Shown here piece by piece: positions 8,245-17,883 of a stretch of DNA of 64,000 bases. A program made the translations under genes and the position numbers. The DNA comes from Armatimonas sp043757465 (lineage in GTDB: Bacteria > Armatimonadota > Armatimonadia > Armatimonadales > Armatimonadaceae), in NCBI RefSeq assembly GCF_043757465.1, contig NZ_JAYVPL010000075.1, positions 76,158 through 140,157 of the forward strand, in the 5' to 3' direction. The notes under the pieces were generated by a model. The model searched no databases, was not told the origin of the DNA, and saw only the letters and a program-made list of their open reading frames with translations. The number at the start of each line of letters is the position of its first letter. The stretch's first letter is position 1.

Positions 8245-9617
8245 TGGTCGTCGCGCAGGGTCGCGCCGCTACCAAGCACAAAGGCCAGTAGATCGGCTTC
8301 GTGCTCTTCCAGTCCTGCGGGGGTGCGTGCTTCTACATTGAGCCGCAAGACCGGCTCGTTCTGGCTCATGCGAAGATTGCAGCGCCAGTCGCTCTCGGCA
8401 AGAGAAACCCCGTCTACCTGGCTTAGCTGGGCATCGGGATGGCGTGCCTGGAGCGCGGTGATAATCCCTTTGGCGTCCTCCGTGATGAAGTTCATCTCCT
8501 CGCTGGCCGGATAGTTTTTCTGGTAGGTGTCTAAAAGCGCGGAGACCGTTCGCCCCTGCCGAATATGCTCAGCGAAGATGCCCAGCACCGTTAAAAACGT
8601 AATGATTCCATTGTCGCAGTACCAGAAATCTCGGTAGTAGAAGTGCCCGGAGTTCTCCCCGCCAAAGATCGCATTTGCCTGGCGCATCGTCGCTTTGATA
8701 AAGCCGTGGCCCGTGCGGCTGGTAACCGCTTTGCCGCTTCCCTCAGCCGCTGCGGCCTCCGTTGCCCAGATCTGGCGCGGCTCGATCACGACGGCTGCGC
8801 CCGGCTCAATTTTCAGGAAGTGCTCAATAAGCACCGCATTGATGTAGTAGCCCGAAAACGAGCGGCCTTTCTCATCGTAGAAGAAGCACCGGTCGGCATC
8901 GGCATCCCAGGCCACGCCAAAATGCGCGTTCTCGGCGACGATGCGCTCGCTGACTTCTTTGCGGTTGGACGGCAGCAACGGGTCGGGTGTGCCCTTGGGG
9001 AAATTGCCATCCTCGTTCCAGTTTAGCCGAATCATCTCAATGGGATGAGTGGCAATTGTGGCGTCAACGAACTTGCCATTTGCCCCAAAGTTGACATTGC
9101 CGACGATCTTCAGATGCGGCAGATTTGCGGGTACGTAGCGCTGGAGGTACGCGGCGTAGTTTTCTAGCAGCGGCGTCGGAGTGACCGTGCCCGGTGTCGC
9201 CACTTTCTGGGGGACACTGGCCTCGATATCCGCGTAGATCTCGCCCAGCTTGCCCTCGCGAACGAGCGGCTGGCCTTTTTTGCCGACGAACTTGAAGCCG
9301 TTCCACTCACGGGGGTTATGGCTCGCCGTGAGCGCGAATCCGCCGTCTATGTCTAAAATCCCCGAAGCAAAATACAGCATCTCGGTACTAATCACCCCTA
9401 GATCCAGCACCTCGACACCGAGGTCTACCAGTCCCTGAATGGCGGCCTGCTGCATAGACGCGCCACTGGTGCGCACATCGCGGCCCACCGCAACGCGCTT
9501 GGCACCCATCACCCGTACAAATGCCTGGGCACAAAGATAGGCAAATTCTTCGTTGATCACCGACGGGTAAATTCCCCGAATATCATAGGCACGGTAAAGC
9601 GATTTATCAAAAGGCAT
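8241..9617 (-). CDS. Phosphomannomutase/phosphoglucomutase
   Basis: A 458-residue alpha-D-phosphohexomutase that moves phosphate between C1 and C6 of mannose or glucose. It starts with the family opening SLYRAYDIRGIYPSVI. The active-site serine loop is TASHNPREWNGFKFVG, the metal loop is DADADRCFFYDEKGR (usually DGDADR; the second residue is Ala), and the sugar-binding GGENSGHFYYRD is intact. The start at 9617 is chosen because GGAGAA lies eight bases upstream and the longer frame would run through the tRNA-Leu gene. It is a second mutase beside glmM and probably feeds surface polysaccharide synthesis. Confidence 0.92.
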   Translation of the reverse strand: MPFDKSLYRAYDIRGIYPSVINEEFAYLCAQAFVRVMGAKRVAVGRDVRTSGASMQQAAIQGLVDLGVEVLDLGVISTEMLYFASGILDIDGGFALTASHNPREWNGFKFVGKKGQPLVREGKLGEIYADIEASVPQKVATPGTVTPTPLLENYAAYLQRYVPANLPHLKIVGNVNFGANGKFVDATIATHPIEMIRLNWNEDGNFPKGTPDPLLPSNRKEVSERIVAENAHFGVAWDADADRCFFYDEKGRSFSGYYINAVLIEHFLKIEPGAAVVIEPRQIWATEAAAAEGSGKAVTSRTGHGFIKATMRQANAIFGGENSGHFYYRDFWYCDNGIITFLTVLGIFAEHIRQGRTVSALLDTYQKNYPASEEMNFITEDAKGIITALQARHPDAQLSQVDGVSLAESDWRCNLRMSQNEPVLRLNVEARTPAGLEEHEADLLAFVLGSGATLRDDH

Positions 9618-9659
9618 GTTCAATTCTCCAAGTAATAGGATACCAGACGTCGCCAACCC

Positions 9660-9688
9660 TTGACAGCACCCAGGGGGCGCGATAGAAT
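9660..9688 (+). promoter_or_regulatory. Promoter of tRNA-Leu
   Basis: Perfect -35 TTGACA (9660-9665), 17-base spacer, -10 TAGAAT (9683-9688). The tRNA begins 34 bases beyond the -10 box. The same TAGAAT box preceded by CGA occurs at the other two tRNA genes in the window. Confidence 0.8.
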
Positions 9689-9721
9689 CTCTCTCGCTTG
9701 CTTGCAAGCTTTCCCTCAGTT

Positions 9722-9803
9722 GCCCAGGTGGCGGAATTGGTAGACGCGCATGGTTGAGGGCCATGTCCCGCAAGGGGTAAGGGTTCAAGTCCCTTCTTGG
9801 GCA
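9722..9803 (+). tRNA. tRNA-Leu (anticodon GAG)
   Basis: Full cloverleaf of 82 bases with a long variable arm as expected for tRNA-Leu. Acceptor GCCCAGG pairs with CTTGGGC (one G-U), anticodon stem CATGG/CCATG encloses loop TTGAGGG, and the T arm contains GGTTCAAGTCC. The discriminator is A; CCA is not encoded. It reads CUC/CUU codons. Confidence 0.95.
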
Positions 9804-9817
9804 TAAAAAAAGTCAGA

Positions 9818-9845
9818 GGCTCTCCGTAACATTCGGAGGGCCTTT
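9818..9845 (+). terminator. Rho-independent-like terminator after tRNA-Leu
   Basis: Nine-base-pair stem GGCTCTCCG / CGGAGGGCC (one G-T pair) with a seven-base loop, followed by TTT. The U-tract is short. Confidence 0.6.
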
Positions 9846-9908
9846 CGCGTTTATAGAGAGGAGATCGGGTATAGTGACCCGTCTCTTACTATTTTCAGGA
9901 GTTTGTCA

Positions 9909-12900
9909 TTGAACCGTACTCTGCCCCTCTCCGCGCTTATTTTTGCGCTCACTTTGGCCCCCAGCACGCCGACGACGGCACAGGGAGTGCCCCCGACTGC
10001 CCCGCCCGTGGTTCCGACGCAGCCGCCTGTTGCCGCTCAGAAAGTCTTGCTTGCCAATAAAGCCCAGGCAGGGCTTGTTAAGAAAATCAATGCGATTGCG
10101 GTATTTTCCGTGGACGGGCCAGGCGGGCAGAAAGTCACTCTGGAGTTTAAGGAACAGGACCGGATCAACTACACCGCCGTAGCGGCCAGCGGGGAAATAA
10201 CCTACGAGAGCCGTACGGATTCCATTCAGCAGTTTCTCAATGGGATGAAACTCCCTGATGATCCGGAGCTTGGCAAAGACGTGGACACGTTCACGATCAA
10301 GCCCGACGGTACCCTGGTGAGCTACAAGAGCAGCAAGACCGAAAAAGATGAAGACCACAGCGACCAGCGGCTCTATGTTGCCACGTCTATTGGCTTCTCC
10401 GATAAAGCGGTCTCTCCGGGTGAGAAGTGGGTGCGCGAGTACAAAGCCGATGCCAACCTCGGGCTGGTAGAGGGCAAGGGCGAGTACGAGTTCCAGGCAC
10501 TGGAGGAGAAAAACGGGACTCTGTGCGCCCGTATCGGGATTACCTACACCGAGAATAGCGGCAAGAACCCCATCTCGACCAAGGGGCTAATCTGGATCGA
10601 ACCCGCCAGCGGCGATGATGTGGCATCGGATATTGTTGTCTCGAACATTCCGTTTGGGGATGGTGATGTGGTCAGCGCGAGCTTTAAGTCCAACCGTGAG
10701 AGCGGCGGGCCGCTGCCTGAGGACATTGTCAAGAAGGCCCAGGCCAGTCTCAAGCCGGAGCAGAGCAGTATTAAGGCGACTCCCCCGAAAGTGGAGCCGA
10801 CGAAGCCCAAGACTATTGACGAGGTGGTCAAGGACTACGAGAAACTCCCTGGCGTCTTGACCCTCTGGCGTAAGCGCGAGGAAAATGGCAAGGACACGAT
10901 CTACGCTGAGGTTCGCGAGGATCAGCTCGATAAGCTCTTGATGCTCCAGGCGACGTTTAGCACCGGCGATGCGGATCATGCGATTGCGGGCGACCCGATT
11001 GCGGACTTTGTCTTTCAGCTCACCAAGAGCCCGGATGATAAGCTCTATCTAGCCGTTCCCAATTCGAACTTCCAGGCCACACCTGGCTCCCCGACGGAGA
11101 AGGCACTCAAGCGCTCCATGCCGCCGCTCTCGTTTTTGCAGACATTTAAAATTGAGGCCAAGCAGACCGATCGTAAGAGCTTACTGATTGATCTGTCTGA
11201 GTTCTTCAAGAGCGATTTCCTAGGCATTGGGTTCGCGTTCTCCGGGATGCCCTCCATTCCTGGACTGACGGCGGCACCTGCTGGTGGGGGAATGGGGTTG
11301 GACCGCGAGAAGACCTATGTTCTGTCCGTAAAGAACTTCCCGGAGAACTTAGTGGTGACCAGTCAGTACCACTTTGTGCGCGGCCTCTCGCCCCTGATGA
11401 CCGGCTCCGCGACTCTAGGCGATCCGCGCAGCGCTCCGGTTCAGGTGACCTTTAATCTCTCGGCTCTGCCTGTAGATAATGGCTATATCCCGCGTCTCAA
11501 CGATCCCCGGATCGGCTACTTCACCACCGACTACCAGTCGCTGGAGCGCGACGACAAGCTCGATCTGACCAAGCGCTTCATCCTCCGCTGGGATCTGCGC
11601 AAGAAGAACCCCGAGGTCGCCGTCTCCGAGCCCGTCAAGCCGATTGTCTTCTGGCTCGACAACGCGATTCCTGAGGAGTTCCGCAAGCCGATGGCCAGTG
11701 CGATTCTCTCCTGGAACCCGGTGCTGGAGAAAGCGGGCTATAAAAACGCCATTCAGGTGCAGCAGATGCCCGATAAGCCCACCGACGACGAGGTGAAGAA
11801 GGGCCTGGTTCCCACGGACACGGCGGACATGCGCTTTAATGTGATCCGCTGGGTGATCTCACCCAATCCTAGCGATACCTATGCCGTGGCCGTGGCGCTC
11901 TTTCGCCCCAACCCGCTGACCGGGCAGATTCTCAGTGCGAGCATCACGGTGGACGCGGGCATGACACAGCTTACCAAAGTGGAATTTAAAGACATGGTCT
12001 CGCCGGCGCAGGCCTTCTCCGACGTGGCGAACTACGAGGCGCATGAGGCGAAAAACAACAGCAAGCTTCGCTGTGAGTACGGGCATCTGGCTCGTGCCAA
12101 CGCCTGGTTTGGGTTGACGGCGGTGAACCTGGTGGCGGAGGGCAAGATCAGCCAGAAAGACTACGTCGCCCAGTTCCTCCAGGACGTTGTCGCGCACGAG
12201 TTCGGGCATATTCTAGGGCTGCGCCATAACTTTGTCGCCTCAACCCAGTACACTCTGGCCCAGCTCGGCGATCCCAAGATTCTCTTACCCGGCAAGCCTA
12301 TCTCCGCATCGCTGATGGACTACAACCCCATGAATATCGCCGCGCTTAAGGCACCTGGGGTTCCGTTCTTCTCGCTCAGCCCTGGGGTCTACGACTACTG
12401 GGCGCTGGAGTACGGTTACACGCCGGTTCCCACCGCTAAGAAGCCCGACGATGAACTGCCGCTGCTCAAGCAGATCGCGCGCAGGAGTGGGAGCCCTGGC
12501 CTGCTCTACAACACCGACGGTGAGGCGGATGCCTTCGACCCGACCATCACCCGCTTCGATAGCTCGGCCAACCCGCTCGACTACTGGGAGCGGGTCATGC
12601 AGACGGCGCAGGCGATGCTGGGTAAGCTGGACAAACGTGTTAAGCCCGGCGAGAGCTATGTGGAGTTCTCCCGGCATGTCCAGATGATTGTGAGCATGAT
12701 GGGATCTGGCTCAGGTCAGGCGAGCCGCTTTATTGGAGCGCAGCAGGTTCGGCGCAGCTTCAAGGGCGATGTCGGGGAGAAACCCAACCTCAAGCCGGTG
12801 GATGCGCTGCAGCAGAAACGTGCTCTGGACATGATTGCTAAGTATATTCTGGCACCTGGGGCACTGAAGCTGCCGCAGAGCTATCTGGAAAAGCTCACCG

Positions 12901-13406
12901 TGGATCTTGCACCCATTGAGTCACGGCCCTCTGAGTTCTTTATCGGTGAGGCGATTGCCAACCTGCAAAAAGGCGCAGTGCGCCGCCTACTGTCCACTGC
13001 GACCATCATGAGGGTGTCGAGCAACGAGTATAAGACGGCGGATCTAAGCAAGGCGCTGACTCTCCCCACACTCTTCAAGACGGTCGGGGATGCGGTCTGG
13101 GGCGAGCTGGTCACCAAGCAGAATGTCGGCTTCCAGCGGCGGCAGATCCAGCGCCAGCATGTTGAGTCGCTGATCACACTCGCGAGCAGCAATAGCACCG
13201 ATGACAGCCGGATGCTGGCGGCGGCGCACCTGAAAATGCTTCGTGAGAAACTCAAGCTGGCTCAGGCAATCCCCACCCTGGATGAGTACACCCGCCTGCA
13301 CTACACTGATCTTGCGGAGAAAGTCCAGCGTCAGTTGGATGCTAAAGTCAATATCGGTGGCGGTGGCGGTGGCTTTAGCTCTCTGTTCGGTCGCCCTGGC
13401 AAATGA
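9909..13406 (+). CDS. Secreted zinc metalloprotease (DUF5117/DUF4953-type)
   Basis: A very large exported protein of about 1,165 residues. The N-terminus is a Sec signal peptide (LPLSALIFALTLAPSTPTTA) followed by a Pro-rich linker. The metzincin-type zinc site HEFGHILGLRHNF (HExxHxxGxxH) lies near residue 765, and downstream SLMDYNPMN resembles a Met-turn. The organisation (long beta-rich N-terminal region, then DUF5117, then a DUF4953-like catalytic part) is that of bacterial proteins annotated as zinc-dependent metalloproteases. The start is TTG at 9909, seven bases after AGGAG; an in-frame TTG at 9903 is too close to it. A TATAGT box lies at 9870-9875. The C-terminus ends in a Gly-rich stretch. 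It overlaps the next gene by four bases. Confidence 0.85.
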   Translation: MNRTLPLSALIFALTLAPSTPTTAQGVPPTAPPVVPTQPPVAAQKVLLANKAQAGLVKKINAIAVFSVDGPGGQKVTLEFKEQDRINYTAVAASGEITYESRTDSIQQFLNGMKLPDDPELGKDVDTFTIKPDGTLVSYKSSKTEKDEDHSDQRLYVATSIGFSDKAVSPGEKWVREYKADANLGLVEGKGEYEFQALEEKNGTLCARIGITYTENSGKNPISTKGLIWIEPASGDDVASDIVVSNIPFGDGDVVSASFKSNRESGGPLPEDIVKKAQASLKPEQSSIKATPPKVEPTKPKTIDEVVKDYEKLPGVLTLWRKREENGKDTIYAEVREDQLDKLLMLQATFSTGDADHAIAGDPIADFVFQLTKSPDDKLYLAVPNSNFQATPGSPTEKALKRSMPPLSFLQTFKIEAKQTDRKSLLIDLSEFFKSDFLGIGFAFSGMPSIPGLTAAPAGGGMGLDREKTYVLSVKNFPENLVVTSQYHFVRGLSPLMTGSATLGDPRSAPVQVTFNLSALPVDNGYIPRLNDPRIGYFTTDYQSLERDDKLDLTKRFILRWDLRKKNPEVAVSEPVKPIVFWLDNAIPEEFRKPMASAILSWNPVLEKAGYKNAIQVQQMPDKPTDDEVKKGLVPTDTADMRFNVIRWVISPNPSDTYAVAVALFRPNPLTGQILSASITVDAGMTQLTKVEFKDMVSPAQAFSDVANYEAHEAKNNSKLRCEYGHLARANAWFGLTAVNLVAEGKISQKDYVAQFLQDVVAHEFGHILGLRHNFVASTQYTLAQLGDPKILLPGKPISASLMDYNPMNIAALKAPGVPFFSLSPGVYDYWALEYGYTPVPTAKKPDDELPLLKQIARRSGSPGLLYNTDGEADAFDPTITRFDSSANPLDYWERVMQTAQAMLGKLDKRVKPGESYVEFSRHVQMIVSMMGSGSGQASRFIGAQQVRRSFKGDVGEKPNLKPVDALQQKRALDMIAKYILAPGALKLPQSYLEKLTVDLAPIESRPSEFFIGEAIANLQKGAVRRLLSTATIMRVSSNEYKTADLSKALTLPTLFKTVGDAVWGELVTKQNVGFQRRQIQRQHVESLITLASSNSTDDSRMLAAAHLKMLREKLKLAQAIPTLDEYTRLHYTDLAEKVQRQLDAKVNIGGGGGGFSSLFGRPGK

Positions 13407-15310
13407 CCCCCGTGTCGCGACCATTCCCCCTTGCCCTACTGGGTGGGGGGGTATTGGGATTGGGAACTCTGCTTCTCTTCGCCGAGGTGGTGTTCCGGGG
13501 GCGGGTTTTCTTTTACGGGGATTTGTCCCTCTATTTTCTCCCCCAGCTCGACTTCCAGCGGAGCGAGCTCCTGGCAGGGCGCATTCCGCTCTGGAACCCG
13601 TACGTGAACTGTGGTCAGCCGTTTGTCGGCAACCCGCAGACCTGGCCGCTTTATCCGTCGTCGTTGCTTCTTCTCATTTTTGAAACCGCGCGCGCCAACG
13701 CAATTTCAACACTTGTGCATGTCCTCTGGGCCGGGCTTGGGATGCTTATTTTTTTGGGCCAGCAGAAGCTCGCGCCCGTCGCGGCGACTCTGGGCGCGGT
13801 GGCGTTTGCATTTGGCGGGGCGTTTGTTTCCAAGGCTCAGTTTCCCAACATGCTCCAGGCCATGAGCTGGCTTCCCTGGCTGCTCTGGGCCTCCGAGAGA
13901 GTGATCGAGCGCACGGTGCCAGGCCGCGTCGCCCTGCTCGGGCTGTGTGTGGGGCTAGCACTCTTGGCGGCGCATGCACAGGTCACTCTGATGCAGCTCT
14001 ATCTGGTGCTGGCCTGGGTACTCTTTCGCCTTGTGGGGCTTCCGCGCTCGGCACGCCTGCGGCCTCTGAGCGCACTGGCACTCGCGGCGCTCCTCGGGTT
14101 GGCTCTCGCGCTTGCGCAGCTTCTTCCGGTGTTTGAGCACGCCCTTGCCTCCACCCGTCCGCAACTGAGCCTCGTTGCAGCAAATCGTTTCTATCTGCCC
14201 TGGCGCGAGCTGATCTTACTGGTTGCTCCCAACGCCCTGGGTAATCCCGCGCTACCGGGCGGCTGGCACGGAAAGGCCAACTTCTGGGAGCCGTGCTGCT
14301 ACCTTGGTTTGGTTCCCCCGGTGCTTGTTTTTTTTGTTCGGGGCAACAAACTGCCTGAGCAGAAGGCAGTGATTACTTTTTGGCTCTGGGGGGCGCTTCT
14401 GAGCTTCTGGCTGGCACTGGGCCGCTACGGGGGGCTGTACGTTCTGGCGTTTTATGCGCTTCCCGGCGTGAAGCAGTTCCATGATCCGGCGCGCTGGCTC
14501 TACCTAGGGACATTTGCTCTTTCTGTTCTGGCTGCGTACGGGCTAGAGAGGCTACGGCTGCGCGAAGTGGGGAAATGGGCTCTGCTGCTGGGGGCGATGG
14601 GGGAGCTGCTCTTTTTTTCCCGCACGCTGAATCCGACATGTCCCCCCGAGGCACTGCGTGTTGTTTCAGCCTCCACGATCTCGCCTGTTGGGCGCGTGTT
14701 TGCATTGCAGCCCTACACGCAGTGGAAGCTTCTGGCACCCTATAAAAACTATCAAGGGCTACCTTCTTCGTCTTTGGCGATGCGGATCGCACCAAACTTG
14801 CCGCTCTTTCAGCGCTGGCGGCAGGCGGGCGGCTACGAACCCGTGATGCGCCGCGATGTGAGCGAAACGCTCAAAGCGCTGGGCCCACTCCCGACGGATC
14901 CTGCATCGCTCTCGGGAGAGCAAGTGCAGCAGCTTGAGGCGCTAGGCGTGGGGCTCGTGGAGGGAAGTGACGGCACACGTGTCTTAGCAAGTCCTGCCGC
15001 GCTGGTTGCCGGAGGACTTGTCGCGAGCGAAGTTCCTGGCCGCATTGAGATTATGCCGATGAGCACCAAAGTCATTCTACGCGAAGTGCATGCTGCGGGG
15101 TGGCGGGCATGGGCGGATGGGAAGGCACTGGAGATAGAGACAGCTCCGCCGATTTTTATGAAAGTGCAGGTTCCCGCTGGCACAAAACGGGTACTATTTC
15201 GCTACGATCCTCTGTTTTGGCGGATCGGACTGTTTCTTTCATTGACCGCAGGGTGTATACTGGTTGGGCTTATGTTAAGTACACTGAGGGGAAAATCATG
15301 GCGGAGTTGA
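13403..15310 (+). CDS. YfhO-like polytopic membrane protein
   Basis: A 635-residue integral membrane protein with about ten to twelve hydrophobic helices in the first two thirds and a soluble C-terminal region before a last helix (FLSLTAGCILVGLML). The segment LWNPYVNCGQPFVGNPQTWP and the loop KQFHDPARWL are typical of the YfhO family (PF09586), GT-C-like proteins implicated in adding sugars to surface polymers. The ATGA overlap with the protease gene upstream suggests coupled translation. The exact substrate is unknown. Confidence 0.8.
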   Translation: MTPVSRPFPLALLGGGVLGLGTLLLFAEVVFRGRVFFYGDLSLYFLPQLDFQRSELLAGRIPLWNPYVNCGQPFVGNPQTWPLYPSSLLLLIFETARANAISTLVHVLWAGLGMLIFLGQQKLAPVAATLGAVAFAFGGAFVSKAQFPNMLQAMSWLPWLLWASERVIERTVPGRVALLGLCVGLALLAAHAQVTLMQLYLVLAWVLFRLVGLPRSARLRPLSALALAALLGLALALAQLLPVFEHALASTRPQLSLVAANRFYLPWRELILLVAPNALGNPALPGGWHGKANFWEPCCYLGLVPPVLVFFVRGNKLPEQKAVITFWLWGALLSFWLALGRYGGLYVLAFYALPGVKQFHDPARWLYLGTFALSVLAAYGLERLRLREVGKWALLLGAMGELLFFSRTLNPTCPPEALRVVSASTISPVGRVFALQPYTQWKLLAPYKNYQGLPSSSLAMRIAPNLPLFQRWRQAGGYEPVMRRDVSETLKALGPLPTDPASLSGEQVQQLEALGVGLVEGSDGTRVLASPAALVAGGLVASEVPGRIEIMPMSTKVILREVHAAGWRAWADGKALEIETAPPIFMKVQVPAGTKRVLFRYDPLFWRIGLFLSLTAGCILVGLMLSTLRGKSWRS

Positions 15311-15657
15311 CTATTCAAACGACAATTCAGGAAGGGGTTCCGCTTGTCGCGCTCACAGGCGAGCTGGATGCCTACCATGCCCCCCGACTGAAAACCGAGC
15401 TGGAGAATCAGCTGGGCGGATCGCCCAGAATTTTAGTGATTAGCTTGAAGCGTGTCTCCTACGTTGACTCGACCGGACTGGGCGTCCTGGTGGCCGTCCG
15501 GAAGCAGGCAGAGCCTGCGGGAGTAAGCCTCCATCTGGTCATGAGTCCGGAGAGCGCGGTGCGGCGGACGTTTACGATTACGGGCTTACTGCCTGTATTT
15601 TCGATTTTTGACGATGAGGCGGCGGCTCTTGAAGCGGCTGCATTTAAGGAAGGATAG
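15298..15657 (+). CDS. STAS-domain anti-sigma factor antagonist
   Basis: A 119-residue STAS-domain protein. The phosphorylatable Ser lies in YVDSTGLGVLVAVRK, the hallmark of SpoIIAA/RsbV-type antagonists. Such proteins bind a kinase/anti-sigma factor in their unphosphorylated form and so free a sigma factor or other partner. The start ATG at 15298 has GAGGGG seven bases upstream and overlaps the end of the YfhO-like gene by 13 bases. No kinase or sigma factor lies in the window, so the partner is elsewhere. Confidence 0.88.
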   Translation: MAELTIQTTIQEGVPLVALTGELDAYHAPRLKTELENQLGGSPRILVISLKRVSYVDSTGLGVLVAVRKQAEPAGVSLHLVMSPESAVRRTFTITGLLPVFSIFDDEAAALEAAAFKEG

Positions 15658-15661
15658 CAAG

Positions 15662-16906
15662 ATGCAGAAATTTTCCCGAGCGGCGCTCCTGAAGGCGCTG
15701 ATTCCTGGTTTGGTTCTCTCTCTGAGCCTGACGGGCTGTAAAGATCCCAACGCGGGCAAGTCCGCAGATGCCTCTGGCAATGGTTCTACGACAACCTCAA
15801 CGGCAGCCGTGCAGGACACGACGGGTGATACGATTAATGTGGGACAGTACGCTTCGTTGACTGGGGAGACATCTACGTTTGGTGTTGAGTCCAATGCTGG
15901 TCTGACCTTCGCTGTTGACGAGATCAATGCGGCGGGTGGCATTGATGTGGGCGGGAAGAAGATGCTGGTTAAAGTTGAGACTCAGGACGATCAGAGCAAG
16001 GCGGACGAAGCCAAGACCATTGCGGTCAAGTACGCCGGAGATGCCAAGATTGTTGCCGTGATCGGGGAAGTCGCTTCCAGCCGCTCCAAGACAGCCGCTC
16101 CAGAGTTTCAAAGAGCGGGCATTCCGATGATCTCCCCCAGCTCAACCAACCCGGATGTAACCAAAGTCGGCGACCATATTTTCCGTGTTTGTTTCATTGA
16201 TCCATTCCAGGGCTATGTTATGGCCAAGTTTGCTACCGAGGAGCTCAAGCTCAAGAAAGTGGCGATACTGCGTGATCCGTCCCAAGACTACTCCGTGGGC
16301 CTAGCGGATGTGTTCAAGGAAGAGTTCACCAAGATGGGGGGCGAGATTGTCGCTGATGCCTCGTACAATGCCAAGGACTCCGACTTCCGCAGCCAGCTCG
16401 GGCAGATCAAGACGGCAGGCGCTGACGGTATCTTTATTCCGGGTTATTACAACGAGGTCGGGACAATCGCACGTCAGGCGAAGGAACTCAGTATCACGGT
16501 TCCACTGATGGGCGGCGACGGCTGGGACTCCGAGAAACTGGTCGAGGGCGCGGGCGGCCCCGGGAAGGCTCTGGAAGGCGCGTACTTCTCGACGCACTAC
16601 TCCAAGGACTCCAAAGACCAAAAAGTGCAGGACTTCGTCAAGGCCTTTACCGCGAAGAACGGCAAAGCCCCCGCCAGCCTCGTGGCCCAGGGTTACGACG
16701 CTATGATGATCCTCGCCGACGCGATCAAGCGCGCAGGCTCGATCGAGCGCAAGAAAGTTCGTGACGCGCTGGCTCAGACCAAAGACTACGTCGCGGTGAC
16801 GGGCAAGATCACCATTGACGAGAACCGTAACGCCAATAAAAGCGCGGTGGTTCTGCAGATTAGTGGCGCTGAGTTTAAGTATGTCAAGACCGTTGATCCG
16901 AAGTAG
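15662..16906 (+). CDS. livJ: Branched-chain amino-acid-type ABC transporter substrate-binding lipoprotein
   Basis: A 414-residue type I periplasmic binding protein. It has a lipoprotein signal peptide with lipobox LSLTGC, then a Ser/Thr-rich tether and the two-lobed Peripla_BP_6 domain. Typical segments are NVGQYASLTGETSTFG, EINAAGGIDVGGKKM, VIGEVASSRSKTAAPEFQRA and PMISPSSTNPDVT. AAGGA eight bases before the ATG at 15662 sets the start; earlier in-frame starts lie inside the STAS gene. It precedes two LivH/LivM permeases and is the ligand-capturing component. The ligand (amino acid, amide or urea) is not clear from the sequence. Confidence 0.92.
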   Translation: MQKFSRAALLKALIPGLVLSLSLTGCKDPNAGKSADASGNGSTTTSTAAVQDTTGDTINVGQYASLTGETSTFGVESNAGLTFAVDEINAAGGIDVGGKKMLVKVETQDDQSKADEAKTIAVKYAGDAKIVAVIGEVASSRSKTAAPEFQRAGIPMISPSSTNPDVTKVGDHIFRVCFIDPFQGYVMAKFATEELKLKKVAILRDPSQDYSVGLADVFKEEFTKMGGEIVADASYNAKDSDFRSQLGQIKTAGADGIFIPGYYNEVGTIARQAKELSITVPLMGGDGWDSEKLVEGAGGPGKALEGAYFSTHYSKDSKDQKVQDFVKAFTAKNGKAPASLVAQGYDAMMILADAIKRAGSIERKKVRDALAQTKDYVAVTGKITIDENRNANKSAVVLQISGAEFKYVKTVDPK

Positions 16907-16919
16907 ATAAAGTAGGCAC

Positions 16920-17879
16920 GTGGACCAGTTCTTACAAAATATAATCAATGGTGTCCAGATCGGCAGCATCTACGTGCTGATCGCTCTGGGCTACACCATG
17001 GTCTACGGAGTGCTCCGCCTGATCAACTTCGCCCACAGCGATATCTTCATGGTCGGGGCTTACGTCGGCTACTTTGCCTCGCGCTGGCTTAAAGTCAAGC
17101 AGCAGGTGACGGTCTGGGCAGGGCTACTTCAGCTCCTGCCTGTTCTTTTGATCTCGATGGCGGCCTGTGTGACCCTCGGGCTGATCATTGAACGTCTGGC
17201 CTACCGGCCCCTGCGCCGTGCGCCGCGCCTGACGGCGCTCATCACGGCCATTGGTGTCTCTCTCTTTCTGGAGGGTATGGCACAGCTCCCGTTTGTCTTT
17301 GGCGTGGACCCTAAGTTCTACCCCGAGATTCTTCCCAGTGGCCCTGAGGCTACGCTGCATCTGGGTAATCTCACGATCTCACAGAACCAGCTTGTCTTGG
17401 TGATTACTGCGTTCGTGCTCATGGCGATTCTCTGGTATATCGTCCAGCGCACCAAGATGGGCAAGGCCATGCGCGCCGTGAGTCATGACTTTGACGCGGC
17501 GGCGCTCATGGGAATCAACACAGATGCCGTGATTTCCTTTACGTTTGGTCTGGGCGCGGCGCTCGCCGCAGCTGGGGGCGTGCTCTTTGGCGCACTGACA
17601 TTTAAGAGTATTCTGCCTCTGATGGGCGTGCAGATAGGCATTAAAGCGTTTGTCGCTGCTGTGGTGGGGGGCATCGGCTCGATTCCGGGCGCGATGCTGG
17701 GCGGGCTCCTAATGGGCCTCTCCGAGTCTTTTGTGAAGAGTGCGCCGCATATCAAGCTAGGCTCCTACGACTTTGACCCGTCGCGCTGGGTGGATGCACT
17801 GGCCTTTGTGATCTTGATAATCGTGCTCCTGGTTCGACCTGCGGGGCTTCTGGGTAAGAACGCACCGGAGAAAGTATAG
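16920..17879 (+). CDS. livH: Branched-chain amino-acid ABC transporter permease, LivH type
   Basis: A 319-residue inner-membrane permease with about eight helices. Characteristic stretches are IINGVQIGSIYVLIALGYTM, YGVLRLINFAHSDIFMVGAY, AMRAVSHDFDAAALMGINTD and GGIGSIPGAMLGGLLMGL. The start is GTG at 16920, 13 bases after the binding-protein stop. It forms the membrane channel together with LivM encoded four bases downstream. Confidence 0.94.
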   Translation: MDQFLQNIINGVQIGSIYVLIALGYTMVYGVLRLINFAHSDIFMVGAYVGYFASRWLKVKQQVTVWAGLLQLLPVLLISMAACVTLGLIIERLAYRPLRRAPRLTALITAIGVSLFLEGMAQLPFVFGVDPKFYPEILPSGPEATLHLGNLTISQNQLVLVITAFVLMAILWYIVQRTKMGKAMRAVSHDFDAAALMGINTDAVISFTFGLGAALAAAGGVLFGALTFKSILPLMGVQIGIKAFVAAVVGGIGSIPGAMLGGLLMGLSESFVKSAPHIKLGSYDFDPSRWVDALAFVILIIVLLVRPAGLLGKNAPEKV

Positions 17880-17883
17880 CCCC

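Noticed and set aside
8123..8341. 72-codon frame in the gap before the phosphohexomutase
   Set aside because: Arg/Trp-rich, crosses into the convergent gene; the 26-codon frame at 8164 in another frame has the better ribosome-binding site.
16301..16969. 222-codon frame antisense to the binding-protein gene
   Set aside because: Shadow ORF in a GC-rich gene; the sense strand has an unmistakable binding protein.
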